From contig NZ_SIJB01000018.1 in assembly GCF_009910845.1 (NCBI RefSeq), positions 1 through 64,000 on the forward strand: a DNA stretch of 64,000 nt. The letters are read 5' to 3'. Both the position numbers and the translations under genes were made by a program. The notes below the pieces were generated by a model. The model was not told the origin of the DNA and searched no databases. It saw nothing but the letters and a program-made list of their open reading frames with translations. The stretch comes from Chengkuizengella marina (GTDB lineage: Bacteria > Bacillota > Bacilli > Paenibacillales > KCTC-33759). Positions 36,683-47,903 of this stretch are shown here, in pieces. Each line of letters begins with the position of its first letter. The stretch's first letter is position 1.

Positions 36683-39007
36683 TTATTGGATTAATGTTTG
36701 CTCTAAAACTGTATCCATATGTGAAACTGGTATAAATTCTATATCCTGTTTCACTGTTTCTGGCAGCTCATTAAGATCCTTCTCGTTTTCTTCAGGAAAT
36801 AGTACTTTTTTAATCCCAGCCCGGTGAGCTGCTAAGGCTTTTTCCTTTAATCCTCCTATTGGAAGAACTCTTCCCCTTAACGTAATTTCTCCTGTCATCG
36901 CAACTTCTTTAGATACAGGGACATCTGATAAAGCAGATATTAAAGCCGATGCAATGGTAATTCCTGCTGAAGGTCCATCTTTTGGAATAGCACCTTCTGG
37001 AATATGAATATGAATATCATACTTATCATGAAAATCAGGCTCTAAATTCAGCTCTTTTGCTTTAGATCGTGTATAACTAAAAGCTGCTTGCGCAGATTCT
37101 TTCATTACATCTCCAAGTTTACCCGTTAATGTTAACTTACCATTTCCAGGCATAACTGTCACTTCAATGGTTAAAGTATCTCCTCCCACCTCCGTCCATG
37201 CTAATCCAGTAACTGCCCCAATCTGATTTTCTTTTTCAGCTAAGCTATATCTATACTTACTAGGTCCTAAGTATTTTTCCACATCTTTAGTAGATACGGT
37301 TACTTGTTTAGATTCATCTGTTGATACAACTTCCTTAACTACTTTACGACAAAGCGAAGCGATTTGTTGTTCTAAGTTCCTTACACCTGCTTCACGAGTA
37401 TACTCTTGAATAATCGATAATATCATTTTATCATCTACAACTAACTGGTCATCAGTTAATCCATGTTCTTTTCTCTGTTTAGGAAGTAAATATTTCTTTG
37501 CAATTTCTAATTTTTCAATTTCTGTATAACCTGATATATATAACATTTCCATACGATCCAATAAAGGACGTGGAATGTTATGAACTGCATTCGCTGTTGT
37601 AATAAACATGACATTAGATAAATCAAATGGTTGTTCAATAAAATGATCACTAAAAGTGCTGTTTTGCTCAGGATCTAAAACTTCTAACAATGCAGATCCA
37701 GGGTCGCCACGAAAATCCATAGACATCTTATCGATTTCATCTAATAAAAAAACGGGGTTGTTTGTTCCAGCATTTTTCAAACCTTGTATAATCCGACCTG
37801 GCATAGCACCTACATAGGTTCGTCTATGACCACGGATCTCTGCTTCATCTCTAACCCCACCTAATGAGATACGTACAAATTCACGTCCTAATGTTCTAGC
37901 GATGGACCTCCCTAAAGAAGTTTTCCCTACTCCTGGTGGACCAACTAGACAAAGTATAGGTCCTTTTATTTTTTTAACCAATTTCTGTACAGCTAAATAT
38001 TCCAGTACTCGTTCTTTTGGTTTTTCAAGACCATAATGGTCTTCATCTAAGATTTTTTCAGCATGAGTGATGTCTAAATCATCTTCCGTTTGTTTGCTCC
38101 ATGGTAAAGCAATCATCCAATCTATATAATTACGAATAACTCCACCTTCTGCAGATGTAGAAGGCATTTTTTCCAAACGTTCTATTTCTCTTTCAATTTT
38201 TTCTTTAATTTTTTCAGGTACTTCTATTTTAGCAAGTTGAGCTCGAAGCTCTTCCACTTCTCCTGCTCTGCCTTCTTTATCGCCTAATTCCTTTTGAATA
38301 GCTTTCATCTGCTCCCGCAAATAATATTCTTTCTGTGTTTTCTCCATCTGTTTCTTGACACGTTTATTAATTTGTTTTTCTAATTCAAGGACTTCACGTT
38401 CGTCATTTAAGATATTCAAGACTTTTTCCAATCTTTCATGAACATCCAACGTTTCAAGTATCTTCTGTTTATCTTTAATTTTTAAAGATAAGTGACTAGA
38501 AATAACATCTGCCAATCTTCCTGGTTCATTAATATCAGAAACAGATGCCAGGGTTTCAGGTGTAACTTTTTTTGACAAGGAGATATAGTTCTCAAATTGT
38601 TTCAATACACTTCTCATCAATGCATTGTTCTCTGAGTTATCTGATAATACATCAAATAAATCTTTAGCGTATACTTCATAAAATTCATCATTATCAATAT
38701 ATTCTACAATTTCACAACGATTTAACGCTTCCACTAGCACCCTGATCGTTCCGTTAGGAAGCTTCAGCATTTGTCTTACTTTTGCTTTGGTACCAATTTT
38801 ATAAATATCATCTTCAGTTGGTGCTTCAATACTCACCTCAGATTGAGAACAAAGCAGAATCAAGTTGTTTTCTACCATCGCTCTTTCAAGGGCTTTAACT
38901 GACTTTTCTCTACCAACATCAAGATGCAATACCATACTTGGATAAACAAGTAATCCACGTAAAGGTAATAATGGCAAGCGATCTTCTCTTGTTTTATTTA
39001 GACTCAT
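36683..39007 (-). CDS. lon: ATP-dependent protease Lon (LonA)
   Basis: This cytoplasmic AAA+ protease degrades misfolded and regulatory proteins. It has the N-terminal Lon substrate domain ([16 protein letters not shown]), a coiled-coil linker, Walker A ([11 protein letters not shown]), Walker B (VFLLDEIDK) and the C-terminal protease domain with the catalytic Ser in [10 protein letters not shown] and the Lys further on. The ATG at 39007 follows GGGGGT; the frame is open for five more codons. The length of 774 residues is typical. I looked for a CtsR heptad repeat upstream and saw none. Confidence 0.96.
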   Translation of the reverse strand: MSLNKTREDRLPLLPLRGLLVYPSMVLHLDVGREKSVKALERAMVENNLILLCSQSEVSIEAPTEDDIYKIGTKAKVRQMLKLPNGTIRVLVEALNRCEIVEYIDNDEFYEVYAKDLFDVLSDNSENNALMRSVLKQFENYISLSKKVTPETLASVSDINEPGRLADVISSHLSLKIKDKQKILETLDVHERLEKVLNILNDEREVLELEKQINKRVKKQMEKTQKEYYLREQMKAIQKELGDKEGRAGEVEELRAQLAKIEVPEKIKEKIEREIERLEKMPSTSAEGGVIRNYIDWMIALPWSKQTEDDLDITHAEKILDEDHYGLEKPKERVLEYLAVQKLVKKIKGPILCLVGPPGVGKTSLGRSIARTLGREFVRISLGGVRDEAEIRGHRRTYVGAMPGRIIQGLKNAGTNNPVFLLDEIDKMSMDFRGDPGSALLEVLDPEQNSTFSDHFIEQPFDLSNVMFITTANAVHNIPRPLLDRMEMLYISGYTEIEKLEIAKKYLLPKQRKEHGLTDDQLVVDDKMILSIIQEYTREAGVRNLEQQIASLCRKVVKEVVSTDESKQVTVSTKDVEKYLGPSKYRYSLAEKENQIGAVTGLAWTEVGGDTLTIEVTVMPGNGKLTLTGKLGDVMKESAQAAFSYTRSKAKELNLEPDFHDKYDIHIHIPEGAIPKDGPSAGITIASALISALSDVPVSKEVAMTGEITLRGRVLPIGGLKEKALAAHRAGIKKVLFPEENEKDLNELPETVKQDIEFIPVSHMDTVLEQTLIQ

Positions 39008-39157
39008 CTCTAGTACCCCCAAAGATTCTTTCCTATAGCTGTATATTATTTTATCAAATGCTTAATTAAAAAACCAATTTCTAACTGATCTCGCCCATAT
39101 TTTCAATATATTTGCAATTTTATTTATATATTGATACATTCTATGTGACATAAAAGA

Positions 39158-40870
39158 CTATTGTTCTAATGTAGGTGTACCTGGTTGAAAAACTGGAAGC
39201 ACTTTAACTTCTATGTCTTCATTGTCTATTTTTTGTTGTTTAGATTGGTCATTATATTCAACACCAAGTGAATATTTAAGCACCTGTTCTATGGTCTCCA
39301 TGGGAATAACTTCAATTCCTTTTATTGAAAAAAATGAATCTTGCCAATTTTCTTTCGGAATAAATACTTTTTTGGCACCTGCTTGAATTGCTGCTTCTAC
39401 TTTAGCTACAACTCCTCCAACAGGTTTTACTTTTCCATGAATGCTCACTTCACCAGTCATAGCCATTTTATTATCTACAGGAATGTTATTTACTGCAGAT
39501 GTAATGGCTGTAGCAATAGTAACACCTGCTGATGGTCCATCCATAGGAATGCCACCTGGAAAATTAATGTGAATGTCATAATCATCAGCATTAATCCCAA
39601 CCCGCCTTAATACAGTGAGTACGTTTTCTAAGGAACTTTTAACCATGCTTTTACGACGAATTTTTTTGCCGCCACCGCCCATTTCTTCCTCATCTACAAC
39701 ACCAGTTATCGTAAATTTACCTTTACTAGGTATTTTAGTTTGTGTTGCCGTTGCTTCAATTTCTAATAAACATCCTATATTTGAACCAAAAACTGCAAGG
39801 CCATTCACTAATCCTACTTTAGGCTGACTCGGAATTTTATTATCTGGACGTGGTTGTATATTACTGCTATTAATTACCCATTCAACATCTTCAGCTGTTA
39901 TTTTCTTTCTTTGATCTGTCATGGAAATCCCAGCTGCCATCTGTACAATATTTACTGCCTCTCGCCCATTCGTAGCGTATTTACTTATCACATCAATTGC
40001 TTTATCTTCACAAGGCATTCCAATTTTTTTAACTGCATTGGCCGCAATAGTAGCAGTTTCTTTAGGTAAAAGTGGTTTGAAAAACACCTCTATACAGCGG
40101 GATCTAATAGCAGGAGGTATTTCTTCAGGAGTTCTGGTTGTCGCTCCAACTAATCTAAAGTCAGCAGGTAATCCATTTTGAAATATATCATGGATAAATT
40201 GTGGAATATTTTTATCATCTGCACTATAATACGAACTTTCTAAAAACACTTTTCGATCTTCAAGAACTTTTAATAGTTTATTCATTTGAACAGAGTGCAG
40301 CTCTCCAATTTCATCTATAAATAATATACCTCCATGAGCTTTAGTCACAGCACCAGGTTTAGGCTGGGGGATACCTGCAACACCCATTGCTCCTGCTCCT
40401 TGATATATTGGGTCATGCACAGAACCAATTAAAGGATCTGCAATTCCCCTTTCATCAAAACGAGCAATCGTTGCATCTATTTCAGTAAATTTTGAATCTT
40501 TATAAAAAGGTGAAAATATATTTTTCTTTGCTTCTTCTAAAACAACCCTAGCAGCAGCTGTTTTCCCTACTCCTGGAGGACCATATATAATTACATGTTG
40601 TGGATTAGGTCCACATAAACTAGCTTTTAATGCTCTTAGTCCTTCTTTTTGTCCTATAATATCTTCCAAGGTAATAGGTCTAGCTTTTTCAGCTAAAGGT
40701 TGGGTTAAATGTATAGATCTCAATTTATGTAATTTTTCCATTTCTCTTTTGGATTCTTTATCAACAGCTGATTTACTGTTTTGTTGACTTCTTAATTGAT
40801 TCCAAAAATACAATCCAATGACTACAGCAAAAAAACCTTGAATAATCATTAACACGACCATAAAACTCAT
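39158..40870 (-). CDS. lonB: Lon-like sporulation protease LonB
   Basis: LonB is the forespore-specific Lon relative. It lacks the N-terminal Lon domain and instead begins with a membrane segment (VVLMIIQGFFAVVIGLYFW). The AAA+ module has Walker [14 protein letters not shown] and Walker B ILFIDEIGELH, and the protease domain has PMDGPSAGVTIATA. Its 570 residues are close to B. subtilis LonB. AGGAGG precedes the ATG by 11 bases. A sigma-F-like promoter 39 bases upstream fits forespore expression. It lies beside lon and clpX as in B. subtilis. Confidence 0.93.
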   Translation of the reverse strand: MSFMVVLMIIQGFFAVVIGLYFWNQLRSQQNSKSAVDKESKREMEKLHKLRSIHLTQPLAEKARPITLEDIIGQKEGLRALKASLCGPNPQHVIIYGPPGVGKTAAARVVLEEAKKNIFSPFYKDSKFTEIDATIARFDERGIADPLIGSVHDPIYQGAGAMGVAGIPQPKPGAVTKAHGGILFIDEIGELHSVQMNKLLKVLEDRKVFLESSYYSADDKNIPQFIHDIFQNGLPADFRLVGATTRTPEEIPPAIRSRCIEVFFKPLLPKETATIAANAVKKIGMPCEDKAIDVISKYATNGREAVNIVQMAAGISMTDQRKKITAEDVEWVINSSNIQPRPDNKIPSQPKVGLVNGLAVFGSNIGCLLEIEATATQTKIPSKGKFTITGVVDEEEMGGGGKKIRRKSMVKSSLENVLTVLRRVGINADDYDIHINFPGGIPMDGPSAGVTIATAITSAVNNIPVDNKMAMTGEVSIHGKVKPVGGVVAKVEAAIQAGAKKVFIPKENWQDSFFSIKGIEVIPMETIEQVLKYSLGVEYNDQSKQQKIDNEDIEVKVLPVFQPGTPTLEQ

Positions 40871-40908
40871 AATGGATTCTACCTCCTTTTTTCTTCTAAC
40901 TACAAGCT

Positions 40909-40938
40909 AGTATTACCATGCATAACCTAACTTCATAC
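40909..40938 (-). promoter_or_regulatory. Sigma-F/sigma-G-like promoter of lonB
   Basis: On the minus strand GTATG (complement of 40934-40938; consensus GYATA, 4 of 5), a 16-base spacer, and GGTAATACT (complement of 40909-40917; consensus GGHNANNHT, full match). lonB of B. subtilis is known to be sigma-F dependent. Confidence 0.5.
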
Positions 40939-40960
40939 GCAAACCCATAGAAAAGTCGAA

Positions 40961-41202
40961 AACAAAAAAGACTCCTAACTAATAGTTAGGAGTCTTCGAC
41001 GGTGATTTTTTGAAATCATTTCCAATATATAACGAGGAGAAACTTTTATCATATTTGAGTATAATAAAATTTAACCTTTGTCAAAGCTTTTGGCTTATTC
41101 CAATGGTAGATATTTCTTCTACATCGAATCAGAAAGAATCACTTTGGCTGATTCGTTGAATTGGTTGTCCAACGGAACCACACCTCTCTTTCACCGTCAA
41201 AA
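40961..41202 (-). ncRNA. Branched structured RNA with its own terminator, between ispG and lonB
   Basis: A closing stem of 12 pairs joins 41191-41202 (TTTTGACGGTGA on the minus strand) to 40993-41005 (TCACCGTCGAAGA). Inside lie CGAATCAG/CTGATTCG and GTAGA/TCTAC hairpins enclosed by a TTCCGTTGG/CCATTGGAA helix, plus a small AAGC/GCTT hairpin. A perfect 13-bp terminator (40968-40980 and 40984-40996) with a T run follows and overlaps the closing stem by 4 nt. The lonB promoter lies beyond the terminator, so this is either a free small RNA or the structured 3' UTR of ispG. I could not match it to a known family. Confidence 0.5.
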
Positions 41203-41255
41203 GTATTATGGCTCGATTGAAATATAAATATTCACTGGTTTATATGGAATATGTT

Positions 41256-42377
41256 TCAACGCACTTCTTCACTATTTGAATTGTTTGAGCGCCCTGGGAT
41301 TTCCCCAGTTTTTTCAAAACTTTCTACAATCACATCAATTTCTTTTTTCAATTCATTTACTAACTCAGCCTCTGGTACCTTACGGATCATTTCTCCATAC
41401 CTAAATAACATTCCTTCACCTCTCGCACCTGCGATACCGATATCTGCTTCTCGTGCTTCTCCTGGTCCATTTACAGCGCAACCTAATACTGAAACTTTAA
41501 TTGGTACCTTTACATTTTGAATGTATTCTTCCACTTCATTAGCAATCGAGAATAAATCAATATCAAGTCTTCCACAAGTTGGACATGAAACAAGTGTTGC
41601 CGCGTTTGATATCAAACCAAATGATTTTAATAATTCCCTTGCCACTTTTACTTCTTCAACTGGATCTGCACTTAAAGAAATGCGCATAGTAGAACCTAAC
41701 CCTTTATCTAACATTGCACCTAAACCTGCTGCACTTTTGATTGTTCCAGCATGTAAGGTACCTGCCTCTGTTATCCCTAAGTGTAATGGATAATTAAATT
41801 TTTCTGAAAACTTAGTATAAGCTTCTATAGCCATGGGTACATCTGATGCTTTTAAAGATACAATAATGTCTTTAAAATCAAGTTCTTCTAAAATCCGAAT
41901 ATGAAATTCAGCACTTTCAACCATAGCATCAGGTGTTGGATATCCATATTTATCTAATAAATGATTTTCAAGTGAACCTGCATTTACACCAATACGAATA
42001 GGTATACCACGCTCTTTACATGCTTTAACTACAGCTTCAACTTTTTCTCTCTTCCCAATATTTCCAGGGTTAATTCTAACTTTATCAATTCCATTCTCTA
42101 TAGCGGCAAGAGCTAACCTGTAATCAAAATGAATATCTGCAACTAATGGAATATTAATTTGTTTTTTAATTTCTTTAATTGCATCCGCAGCTTCTTGATT
42201 GTTAACTGTGACTCTAACCAATTGGCATCCGGCTTCTTCCAATCGATGAATTTCAGCAACAGTTGCTTTTACATCTGCTGTTTTTGTTGTACACATACTT
42301 TGAATAATTAACTCATTATTTCCACCAATCGTTAAATCCCCAACCTTAACAGGTATCGTCTCATCCCTTAAAAACAT
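41256..42377 (-). CDS. ispG: 4-hydroxy-3-methylbut-2-enyl diphosphate synthase IspG (GcpE)
   Basis: IspG carries out the penultimate step of the MEP isoprenoid pathway with a [4Fe-4S] cluster. The N-terminal TIM-barrel signature [20 protein letters not shown] and the C-terminal cluster cysteines ([13 protein letters not shown] and [13 protein letters not shown]) are present. GGGAGAG precedes the ATG at 42377, which gives 373 residues; the frame is open 8 codons further. It is followed by the structured RNA and terminator, not directly by a coding partner. Confidence 0.95.
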   Translation of the reverse strand: MFLRDETIPVKVGDLTIGGNNELIIQSMCTTKTADVKATVAEIHRLEEAGCQLVRVTVNNQEAADAIKEIKKQINIPLVADIHFDYRLALAAIENGIDKVRINPGNIGKREKVEAVVKACKERGIPIRIGVNAGSLENHLLDKYGYPTPDAMVESAEFHIRILEELDFKDIIVSLKASDVPMAIEAYTKFSEKFNYPLHLGITEAGTLHAGTIKSAAGLGAMLDKGLGSTMRISLSADPVEEVKVARELLKSFGLISNAATLVSCPTCGRLDIDLFSIANEVEEYIQNVKVPIKVSVLGCAVNGPGEAREADIGIAGARGEGMLFRYGEMIRKVPEAELVNELKKEIDVIVESFEKTGEIPGRSNNSNSEEVR

Positions 42378-42474
42378 AACCGTCTCTCCCATGAAATACA
42401 ACTACCTATCTCAATACATCTATTTATAAACCAGAAAGTAGTGAGATAGGTAATTTAGATTTTATGAATTTATT

Positions 42475-43731
42475 TTATGCACTTTCTTCTTTGCTTTTGT
42501 TATCTTTTAACAACTGAGGAGCTACATTATTCTTAATAACATCCTCTTTGATAATGCATTTTTTAATATCTGTTTTGGATGGAACCTCATACATTACATC
42601 CAACATTACACCTTCTATAATAGCTCTTAAACCTCTGGCACCTGTATTCCTTTTAATGGCTTCTTTGGCTATTTCACTTAGGGCATTATCTTCAAACTCA
42701 AGCTCTACACCATCAATTTCAAGTAATTTTTGATATTGTTTTACTAACGAATTTTTAGGTTCCTTAAGAATGCGAACTAATGCGGTTTCATCTAGTTTAT
42801 TTAATGAAGAAATCACAGGTAAACGTCCAACAAATTCAGGAATTAAACCATATTTTAATAAATCCTCCGGTAAAATTAATGACAAGAAATCTTCATCTTT
42901 ATTCAAGTTATTCTTACCATTGTCATTATTATTAAAACCAATCACTTTTTTACCAAGTCTTCTCTTAATAATGGGTTCAATTCCATCAAAAGCGCCACCA
43001 CAAATAAATAAAATATTTGTTGTGTCTATTTGAATGAATTCTTGATGGGGATGTTTACGCCCTCCTTGTGGTGGTACAGATGCAGTTGTTCCTTCTAAAA
43101 TTTTTAAAAGTGCTTGCTGTACACCTTCACCTGAAACATCTCTTGTAATAGATGGATTTTCAGATTTTCTTGCAACCTTATCAATTTCATCAATGTATAT
43201 GATTCCTTTTTCAGCCTTTTCAACATCGTAATCAGCCGCTTGAATCAATTTTAATAATATGTTCTCAACATCTTCCCCTACATAACCAGCCTCTGTTAAA
43301 GAAGTTGCATCCGCTATAGCAAATGGGACATTTAGAATTTTTGCCAATGTCTGAGCTAAAAGTGTTTTTCCACTACCTGTAGGTCCAATTAATGCAATAT
43401 TACTTTTTTGTAGTTCGACATCTTCAGCTTTATTTTTAGAGTTGATGCGTTTGTAATGATTATAAACTGCTACGGACAATGATTTTTTTGCATGTTCTTG
43501 ACCGATTACATAATCATTTAAGATACCAAAAATCTCTTGAGGTTTTGGTATTTCTTGAACTTCTAACTCTTCTTCAGTCCCTAATTCTTCTTCAACGATT
43601 TCAGTACATAAATCTATACATTCATCACAAATATATACACCTGGACCAGCAACTAACTTTCTTACTTGTTCTTGTGATTTCCCACAGAAAGAACATTTTA
43701 ATTGACCTTTTTCATCGTTAAACTTAAACAT
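42475..43731 (-). CDS. clpX: ClpX, ATPase subunit of the ClpXP protease
   Basis: ClpX unfolds tagged substrates and feeds them to ClpP. It has the N-terminal zinc-binding domain (CSFCGKS...CDECIDLC), Walker A ([13 protein letters not shown]), Walker B (IIYIDEIDK), the GYVGED pore loop and sensor-2 region, and the ClpP-docking IGF loop (KKVIGFNN). The length of 418 residues is normal. It begins 4 bases after the clpP stop, so the two subunits are made from one message. Confidence 0.97.
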   Translation of the reverse strand: MFKFNDEKGQLKCSFCGKSQEQVRKLVAGPGVYICDECIDLCTEIVEEELGTEEELEVQEIPKPQEIFGILNDYVIGQEHAKKSLSVAVYNHYKRINSKNKAEDVELQKSNIALIGPTGSGKTLLAQTLAKILNVPFAIADATSLTEAGYVGEDVENILLKLIQAADYDVEKAEKGIIYIDEIDKVARKSENPSITRDVSGEGVQQALLKILEGTTASVPPQGGRKHPHQEFIQIDTTNILFICGGAFDGIEPIIKRRLGKKVIGFNNNDNGKNNLNKDEDFLSLILPEDLLKYGLIPEFVGRLPVISSLNKLDETALVRILKEPKNSLVKQYQKLLEIDGVELEFEDNALSEIAKEAIKRNTGARGLRAIIEGVMLDVMYEVPSKTDIKKCIIKEDVIKNNVAPQLLKDNKSKEESA

Positions 43732-43735
43732 TCCA

Positions 43736-44332
43736 TCACTCCTTTATAAAATCGGTACGAGTGATAACTTCATCAATTAACCCATATTCCTTTGATTCGT
43801 CAGCACTCATAAAGAAATCCCTATCAGTATCTCTCTCTATTTTACTTATAGGTTGTCCTGTTCTCTCTACATATATTTGATTTAACTTTTTCTTTGTACG
43901 AATGATCCAATCGGCATGAATTTTAATATCAGTTGCTTGACCTCTTACACCACCAAGAGGTTGATGTATCATGACTTCGCTATTGGGTAATGCAAAACGT
44001 TTTCCTTCAGCTCCTGCTGTAAGTAATAATGATCCCATACTTGCAGCCAATCCAACACAAATCGTTGAAACATCTGGTTTTATAAATTGCATAGTATCAA
44101 AAATTCCCATTCCTGCAGTAACAGAGCCTCCAGGTGAATTAATATACAAATGTATATCTTTATCTGGGTCATCCGCAGCTAAAAATAACATTTGCGCTAT
44201 GACAATGTTTGCCACATTATCATCAATTGCACTGCCTAAAAAAATAATTCGATCCTTTAGTAATCGTGAATATATATCATAAGATCTCTCTCCACGATTC
44301 GTTTGCTCAACTACTATAGGTACAAGATTCAT
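43736..44332 (-). CDS. clpP: ClpP, proteolytic subunit of Clp proteases
   Basis: The 198-residue serine protease has the catalytic Ser in [11 protein letters not shown], His in [12 protein letters not shown] and Asp in the following [11 protein letters not shown] region. It forms the double-heptamer chamber used with ClpX. In B. subtilis clpP is remote from tig-clpX; here the order is tig, clpP, clpX as in many other bacteria. A 190-bp gap with a terminator separates it from tig. I found no CtsR operator upstream. Confidence 0.97.
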   Translation of the reverse strand: MNLVPIVVEQTNRGERSYDIYSRLLKDRIIFLGSAIDDNVANIVIAQMLFLAADDPDKDIHLYINSPGGSVTAGMGIFDTMQFIKPDVSTICVGLAASMGSLLLTAGAEGKRFALPNSEVMIHQPLGGVRGQATDIKIHADWIIRTKKKLNQIYVERTGQPISKIERDTDRDFFMSADESKEYGLIDEVITRTDFIKE

Positions 44333-44463
44333 GCATACATCTCCTTTTATCTATACAAAATGAATCTTAAAATGAATTTGTTACAATTTAATTCATTTTA
44401 ATTATTTTATCATGTTATGACTGTGATGTCATATTGAAACTAATCTTATAAGATTTTCCTTAA

Positions 44464-44503
44464 TGGTAAAAAATAAGGCACTCGCTAATATAGCTGTGCC
44501 TTA
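44464..44503 (-). terminator. Intrinsic terminator after tig
   Basis: TAAGGCAC (44474-44481) pairs with GTGCCTTA (44496-44503). On the minus strand the stem is followed by ATTTTTTACC. It separates tig from clpP. Confidence 0.85.
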
Positions 44504-44520
44504 TACAAGTCTGTTTTGAA

Positions 44521-45855
44521 TTATTCTTCTACAGCCTCTTTAACTTCTTCAGCTTCTTCTACTGCTGATACATTTACACTATGCTCTAGTAAAAGTTGAA
44601 TTGCTTTACGATTAGCAACATCTTGCTTTAAAGTTTCTAAATTTCCATTAGCAGTAAATATGTTTCTTAATTCTTCTGACGTTTTTTGATACATGCCTGC
44701 TAATTTTTCTAATTCTTCATTTAAATCTTCTTCAGTAACTTCAACATTTTCATTAGCCGAAATTGCTTCTAATACTAAAGTTTGGTTTACCCTTTTTTCA
44801 GCATCATTTTTCATTTGTTCTTTAAGTGTGGCTTGATCTTGATTAGAAAATTGATAATACATTTCTAGAGTCATACCTTGCATTTTTAAGCGGTTTTCAA
44901 AATCTTGAATCATGTGATTTGTTTCTGTATCAATCATAACTTGAGGAATTTCAACATTAGAAACTTCCGTAGCTTTTTCTACAACTGTGTTTTCTCTATA
45001 CTGATCCTCTTCTTTTTCTTTAGCCTCTTGTAATCCTTTTTTAATATCTTCTTTGTATTCATCTAATGTTTCAAACTCACTAACATCTTTTGCAAATTCA
45101 TCATCAAGTGCTGGTAATTTCTTTCTTTTGATTTCATGTAATTTCACTTTGAACACAGCTGGTTTTCCAGCTAGATTTTCAGCTTGATATTGTTCAGGGA
45201 ATGTAACTTCTACATCTTTTTCATCATCTTTAGACATTCCTTCTACTTGATCTTCAAATCCAGGAATGAATGAACCTGAACCTAATTCTAATGAGTATTT
45301 CTCAGCTTTTCCACCATCAAAAGGTTCGTTTTCTACAAAACCATCAAAATCAATGATAACAGTATCCCCTTTTTCTGCTGTACCTTCTTCGACAACAATT
45401 AACTCTGCATGACGTTCCTGATTTTTTTTCAATTCCTCTTCAAGTGCCTCATCACTCACTGAGAAGTCTTTCTCAGGAATTTCTAAACCTTTATAATCAC
45501 CAAGATTCACTTCAGGTTTAACTTGCACTTTAGCAGTGAACTTAAGTGGCTGACCTTTTTCAAATTGTTCTATATCAATTTCAGGACGATCAATTGGCTC
45601 AATTTTTGCTTCCATTACTGCATCAGAGTATGCAACAGGCAGTATAATATCCAAAGCATCTTGATATAAACTTTCTACTCCAAATCTAGCTTCAAAAATT
45701 TGACGAGGCACTTTACCTTTACGGAACCCAGGTACGTTAGCCTTTTTTGCTACTTTTTTAAAAGCTTTATCAAGTGCATCTGCTACTTGGCTTTCATCTA
45801 CTTCAATGTTAAGAACGCCTTCGTTCTTCTCTAATTTTTCCCAGCTTGCTTTCAT
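44521..45855 (-). CDS. tig: Trigger factor, ribosome-associated chaperone
   Basis: Trigger factor binds nascent chains at the ribosome exit. The N-terminal ribosome-binding domain carries the [17 protein letters not shown] loop (the usual signature FRxGK is visible), the FKBP-type peptidyl-prolyl isomerase domain spans about residues 160-245 ([21 protein letters not shown]), and the C-terminal domain is helical and acidic. The 444-residue length is typical. ATG is preceded by GGAGGGGAAAG. It sits upstream of clpP-clpX, linking folding and degradation. Confidence 0.97.
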   Translation of the reverse strand: MKASWEKLEKNEGVLNIEVDESQVADALDKAFKKVAKKANVPGFRKGKVPRQIFEARFGVESLYQDALDIILPVAYSDAVMEAKIEPIDRPEIDIEQFEKGQPLKFTAKVQVKPEVNLGDYKGLEIPEKDFSVSDEALEEELKKNQERHAELIVVEEGTAEKGDTVIIDFDGFVENEPFDGGKAEKYSLELGSGSFIPGFEDQVEGMSKDDEKDVEVTFPEQYQAENLAGKPAVFKVKLHEIKRKKLPALDDEFAKDVSEFETLDEYKEDIKKGLQEAKEKEEDQYRENTVVEKATEVSNVEIPQVMIDTETNHMIQDFENRLKMQGMTLEMYYQFSNQDQATLKEQMKNDAEKRVNQTLVLEAISANENVEVTEEDLNEELEKLAGMYQKTSEELRNIFTANGNLETLKQDVANRKAIQLLLEHSVNVSAVEEAEEVKEAVEE

Positions 45856-46049
45856 TTTATGCTTTCCCCTCCAAAAAATTTACCGATTCTTCATTTGGTA
45901 ATCAACTATATTTACCATTATAACCACTACATTATAAGATAAACTTTGAATATTGTCCATGAAAGACCGATAGAAATTTTCCATTCCTACAAAACTTAAT
46001 TATATAAAAGTTAACAATAGAAAATCAACAGTATGTATTTTCTAACATT

Positions 46050-46943
46050 TCAATATATTTGTAAAACTTTTTCAATATATGATTTCAAATTTTTATATGT
46101 CTTTTCCATTGTTAAGACATCATCTTTTTTTAGATCATAAGATTGCATTAATTGTTCCTTATTTATGTTTCCTATCGTCATTTCCAATGAAATTTTGTGT
46201 AATGCATATGCACACGGAGCAGAATTGTGAAGTTGAGTTAATTCAATGTAGCATCTCGTTCCATATATATAAGATAAGTATTCTTTCCAAGTCTGTTCTG
46301 CAAAAGTACTAATGATCGGATCGTTAGTTTCAGTTACTTCCCTTACACGATGTATCACATCAACAATGACATTTGGATAATCCTTAAAATGTATAGGTGT
46401 ATTCTCAATATTAACCTTTAATTTCTCACCCAGTTTATGAAATGAGATTTTACCTTTTGCTCCTCTTTGTTTTAATGTTTGCAGGGCTTTAAACTGCAAC
46501 ATTGGATCCAGACTCTCATTCTGAAACCAATTTATTATTGTTTTATTCATTTGAGTATCTTCTATATGAACTAGCTGATCTAACGCTAACCATTTTTTTT
46601 CAATGGAAGATTCATTCATTAACATTTTTAATAATTTATTGGTATAATCCTCATCCTCTAATAGCTTCTTTTGAATTTGTTCATTTATAATTTTTTTTTC
46701 ATCCCATTCTTCATCACCATCAGTTTTTTGATCTCCTTGCAAAGTTTTTGTATGAGTTGTTAACCATTCTAAAAGCAACTCCCACTCCTTGTATGTTTCT
46801 TCATCCTCACCTTCGCACTGTAACAAATAATGTAACAATTTTAGCGCTTCATCATATTTCTCTGTCTCTAGCAATGTCGTTAAAGTATTCTGATAACTTT
46901 GTAAAGTACCTGGAAACAAAACTATATTTTTCTTTTGATTCAT
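46050..46943 (-). CDS. Helical-repeat protein upstream of tig (YsoA-like)
   Basis: The 297-residue acidic protein is almost entirely alpha-helical. The first 60 residues resemble a TPR pair (YQNTLTTLLETEKYDEALKLLHYLLQ), followed by a charged linker and helices like HEAT repeats (WLALDQLVHIEDTQMNKTIINWF, LDPMLQFKALQTLKQRG). B. subtilis has the TPR protein YsoA next to tig, and synteny suggests this is its counterpart, although I cannot confirm homology over the whole length. It has no membrane segment. The function is unknown. Confidence 0.7.
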   Translation of the reverse strand: MNQKKNIVLFPGTLQSYQNTLTTLLETEKYDEALKLLHYLLQCEGEDEETYKEWELLLEWLTTHTKTLQGDQKTDGDEEWDEKKIINEQIQKKLLEDEDYTNKLLKMLMNESSIEKKWLALDQLVHIEDTQMNKTIINWFQNESLDPMLQFKALQTLKQRGAKGKISFHKLGEKLKVNIENTPIHFKDYPNVIVDVIHRVREVTETNDPIISTFAEQTWKEYLSYIYGTRCYIELTQLHNSAPCAYALHKISLEMTIGNINKEQLMQSYDLKKDDVLTMEKTYKNLKSYIEKVLQIY

Positions 46944-47098
46944 TTTTTCTCACCTCTCAAGCAATTGCTGTTTTTTGAATCAATTTATCGTTTTAGATCA
47001 TTAGAGACTTTTTAAACACATCTTTTAAGTGTAATATATAGCTATGTCATACTAATATAGAGGCTGTAAAGGCAATTATTATAAAAAGAGGTTATGAA

Positions 47099-47893
47099 AT
47101 GTTTTCAACAAAGAAACTTACTCTAAAAATTAGTATATGTTTATTTTTTATCTTACTAATCAGTGCCTGTAATCATCAAACTAGTCAAGATGTAACTGAG
47201 TTAAATATATCAGCCGCTTCCAGTTTAACAAATGCTCTAAACGAAATAAAAAACGAGTTTGAAAAAAATAATACTGATATTAAACTCATTTATAATTTTG
47301 GTGCATCTGGAACCTTAGCATCTCAAATTAAACAAGGAGCACCTATAGATGTGTTTTTCTCAGCAAATCACCAATATATGGATGAATTAGTTAAACTCGG
47401 TTTGATTGAATCAAATCATATCGTTAATTTACTCTCAAATCAAATCGTACTCATAACAAATAACGATTCTGATTTATATATTAATTCATTAGATGAATTA
47501 TTAAATCCAAAAGTTACTTCGATAGCGGTTGGTGATCCTGAGATTGTTCCAGCAGGAATTTATACAAAGCAATTACTAAAAAATTTAGATCTGTGGCAAG
47601 AATTACAAGCAAAATTTATTCTCACTACAAATGTTAGACAAGCTTTAAATTTTACTGATACAGGAAATGTAGATGCAGCGTTTGTTTATAAAAGTGATGC
47701 TTTGCAATCAAATCGATCAAAAGTCATTTATACATCAGATCAAACCTTAAACAACAATCCTATAACCTATCCGATTGCTGTTATCAATGACACACAGAAA
47801 AAAAAATTAGCAGAAACATTCATCACTTTTTTACAAAATGATTTTTCACAAAAAATATTTAAAGAGAAAGGCTTCTTAAAGCCAAAACAATAA
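47099..47893 (+). CDS. modA: Molybdate ABC transporter substrate-binding lipoprotein ModA
   Basis: A signal peptide with lipobox (LLISAC, Cys24) precedes a type II periplasmic-binding fold. The characteristic AASSLTNALNEIKNEFEK start, YNFGASGTLASQIKQGAPIDVFFSA and the later VGDPEIVPAGIYTKQLL segment are diagnostic of ModA. The Ser and Tyr residues that hold the oxyanion fall in these segments. It captures molybdate (or tungstate) outside the cell and hands it to ModB, encoded 10 bases downstream. Confidence 0.93.
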   Translation: MFSTKKLTLKISICLFFILLISACNHQTSQDVTELNISAASSLTNALNEIKNEFEKNNTDIKLIYNFGASGTLASQIKQGAPIDVFFSANHQYMDELVKLGLIESNHIVNLLSNQIVLITNNDSDLYINSLDELLNPKVTSIAVGDPEIVPAGIYTKQLLKNLDLWQELQAKFILTTNVRQALNFTDTGNVDAAFVYKSDALQSNRSKVIYTSDQTLNNNPITYPIAVINDTQKKKLAETFITFLQNDFSQKIFKEKGFLKPKQ

Positions 47894-47903
47894 GGTTGGT
47901 CCT

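Noticed and set aside
39008-39157. CtsR operators before lon, clpP or clpX
   Set aside because: I looked for the GGTCAAA heptad pairs in the lon and clpP upstream regions and found none; no claim of CtsR control is made.
41033-41202. Known riboswitch class (lysine, glycine, ykkC, 6S) for the ispG-lonB RNA
   Set aside because: I compared the visible motifs with the conserved cores I remember for these classes and none fitted, so the element is left unassigned.
47006-47018. Second copy of the MITE-like element before modA
   Set aside because: Only GACTTTTTAAACA matches the right end at 31445-31457; nothing of the internal palindrome or left end is present, so chance is more likely.
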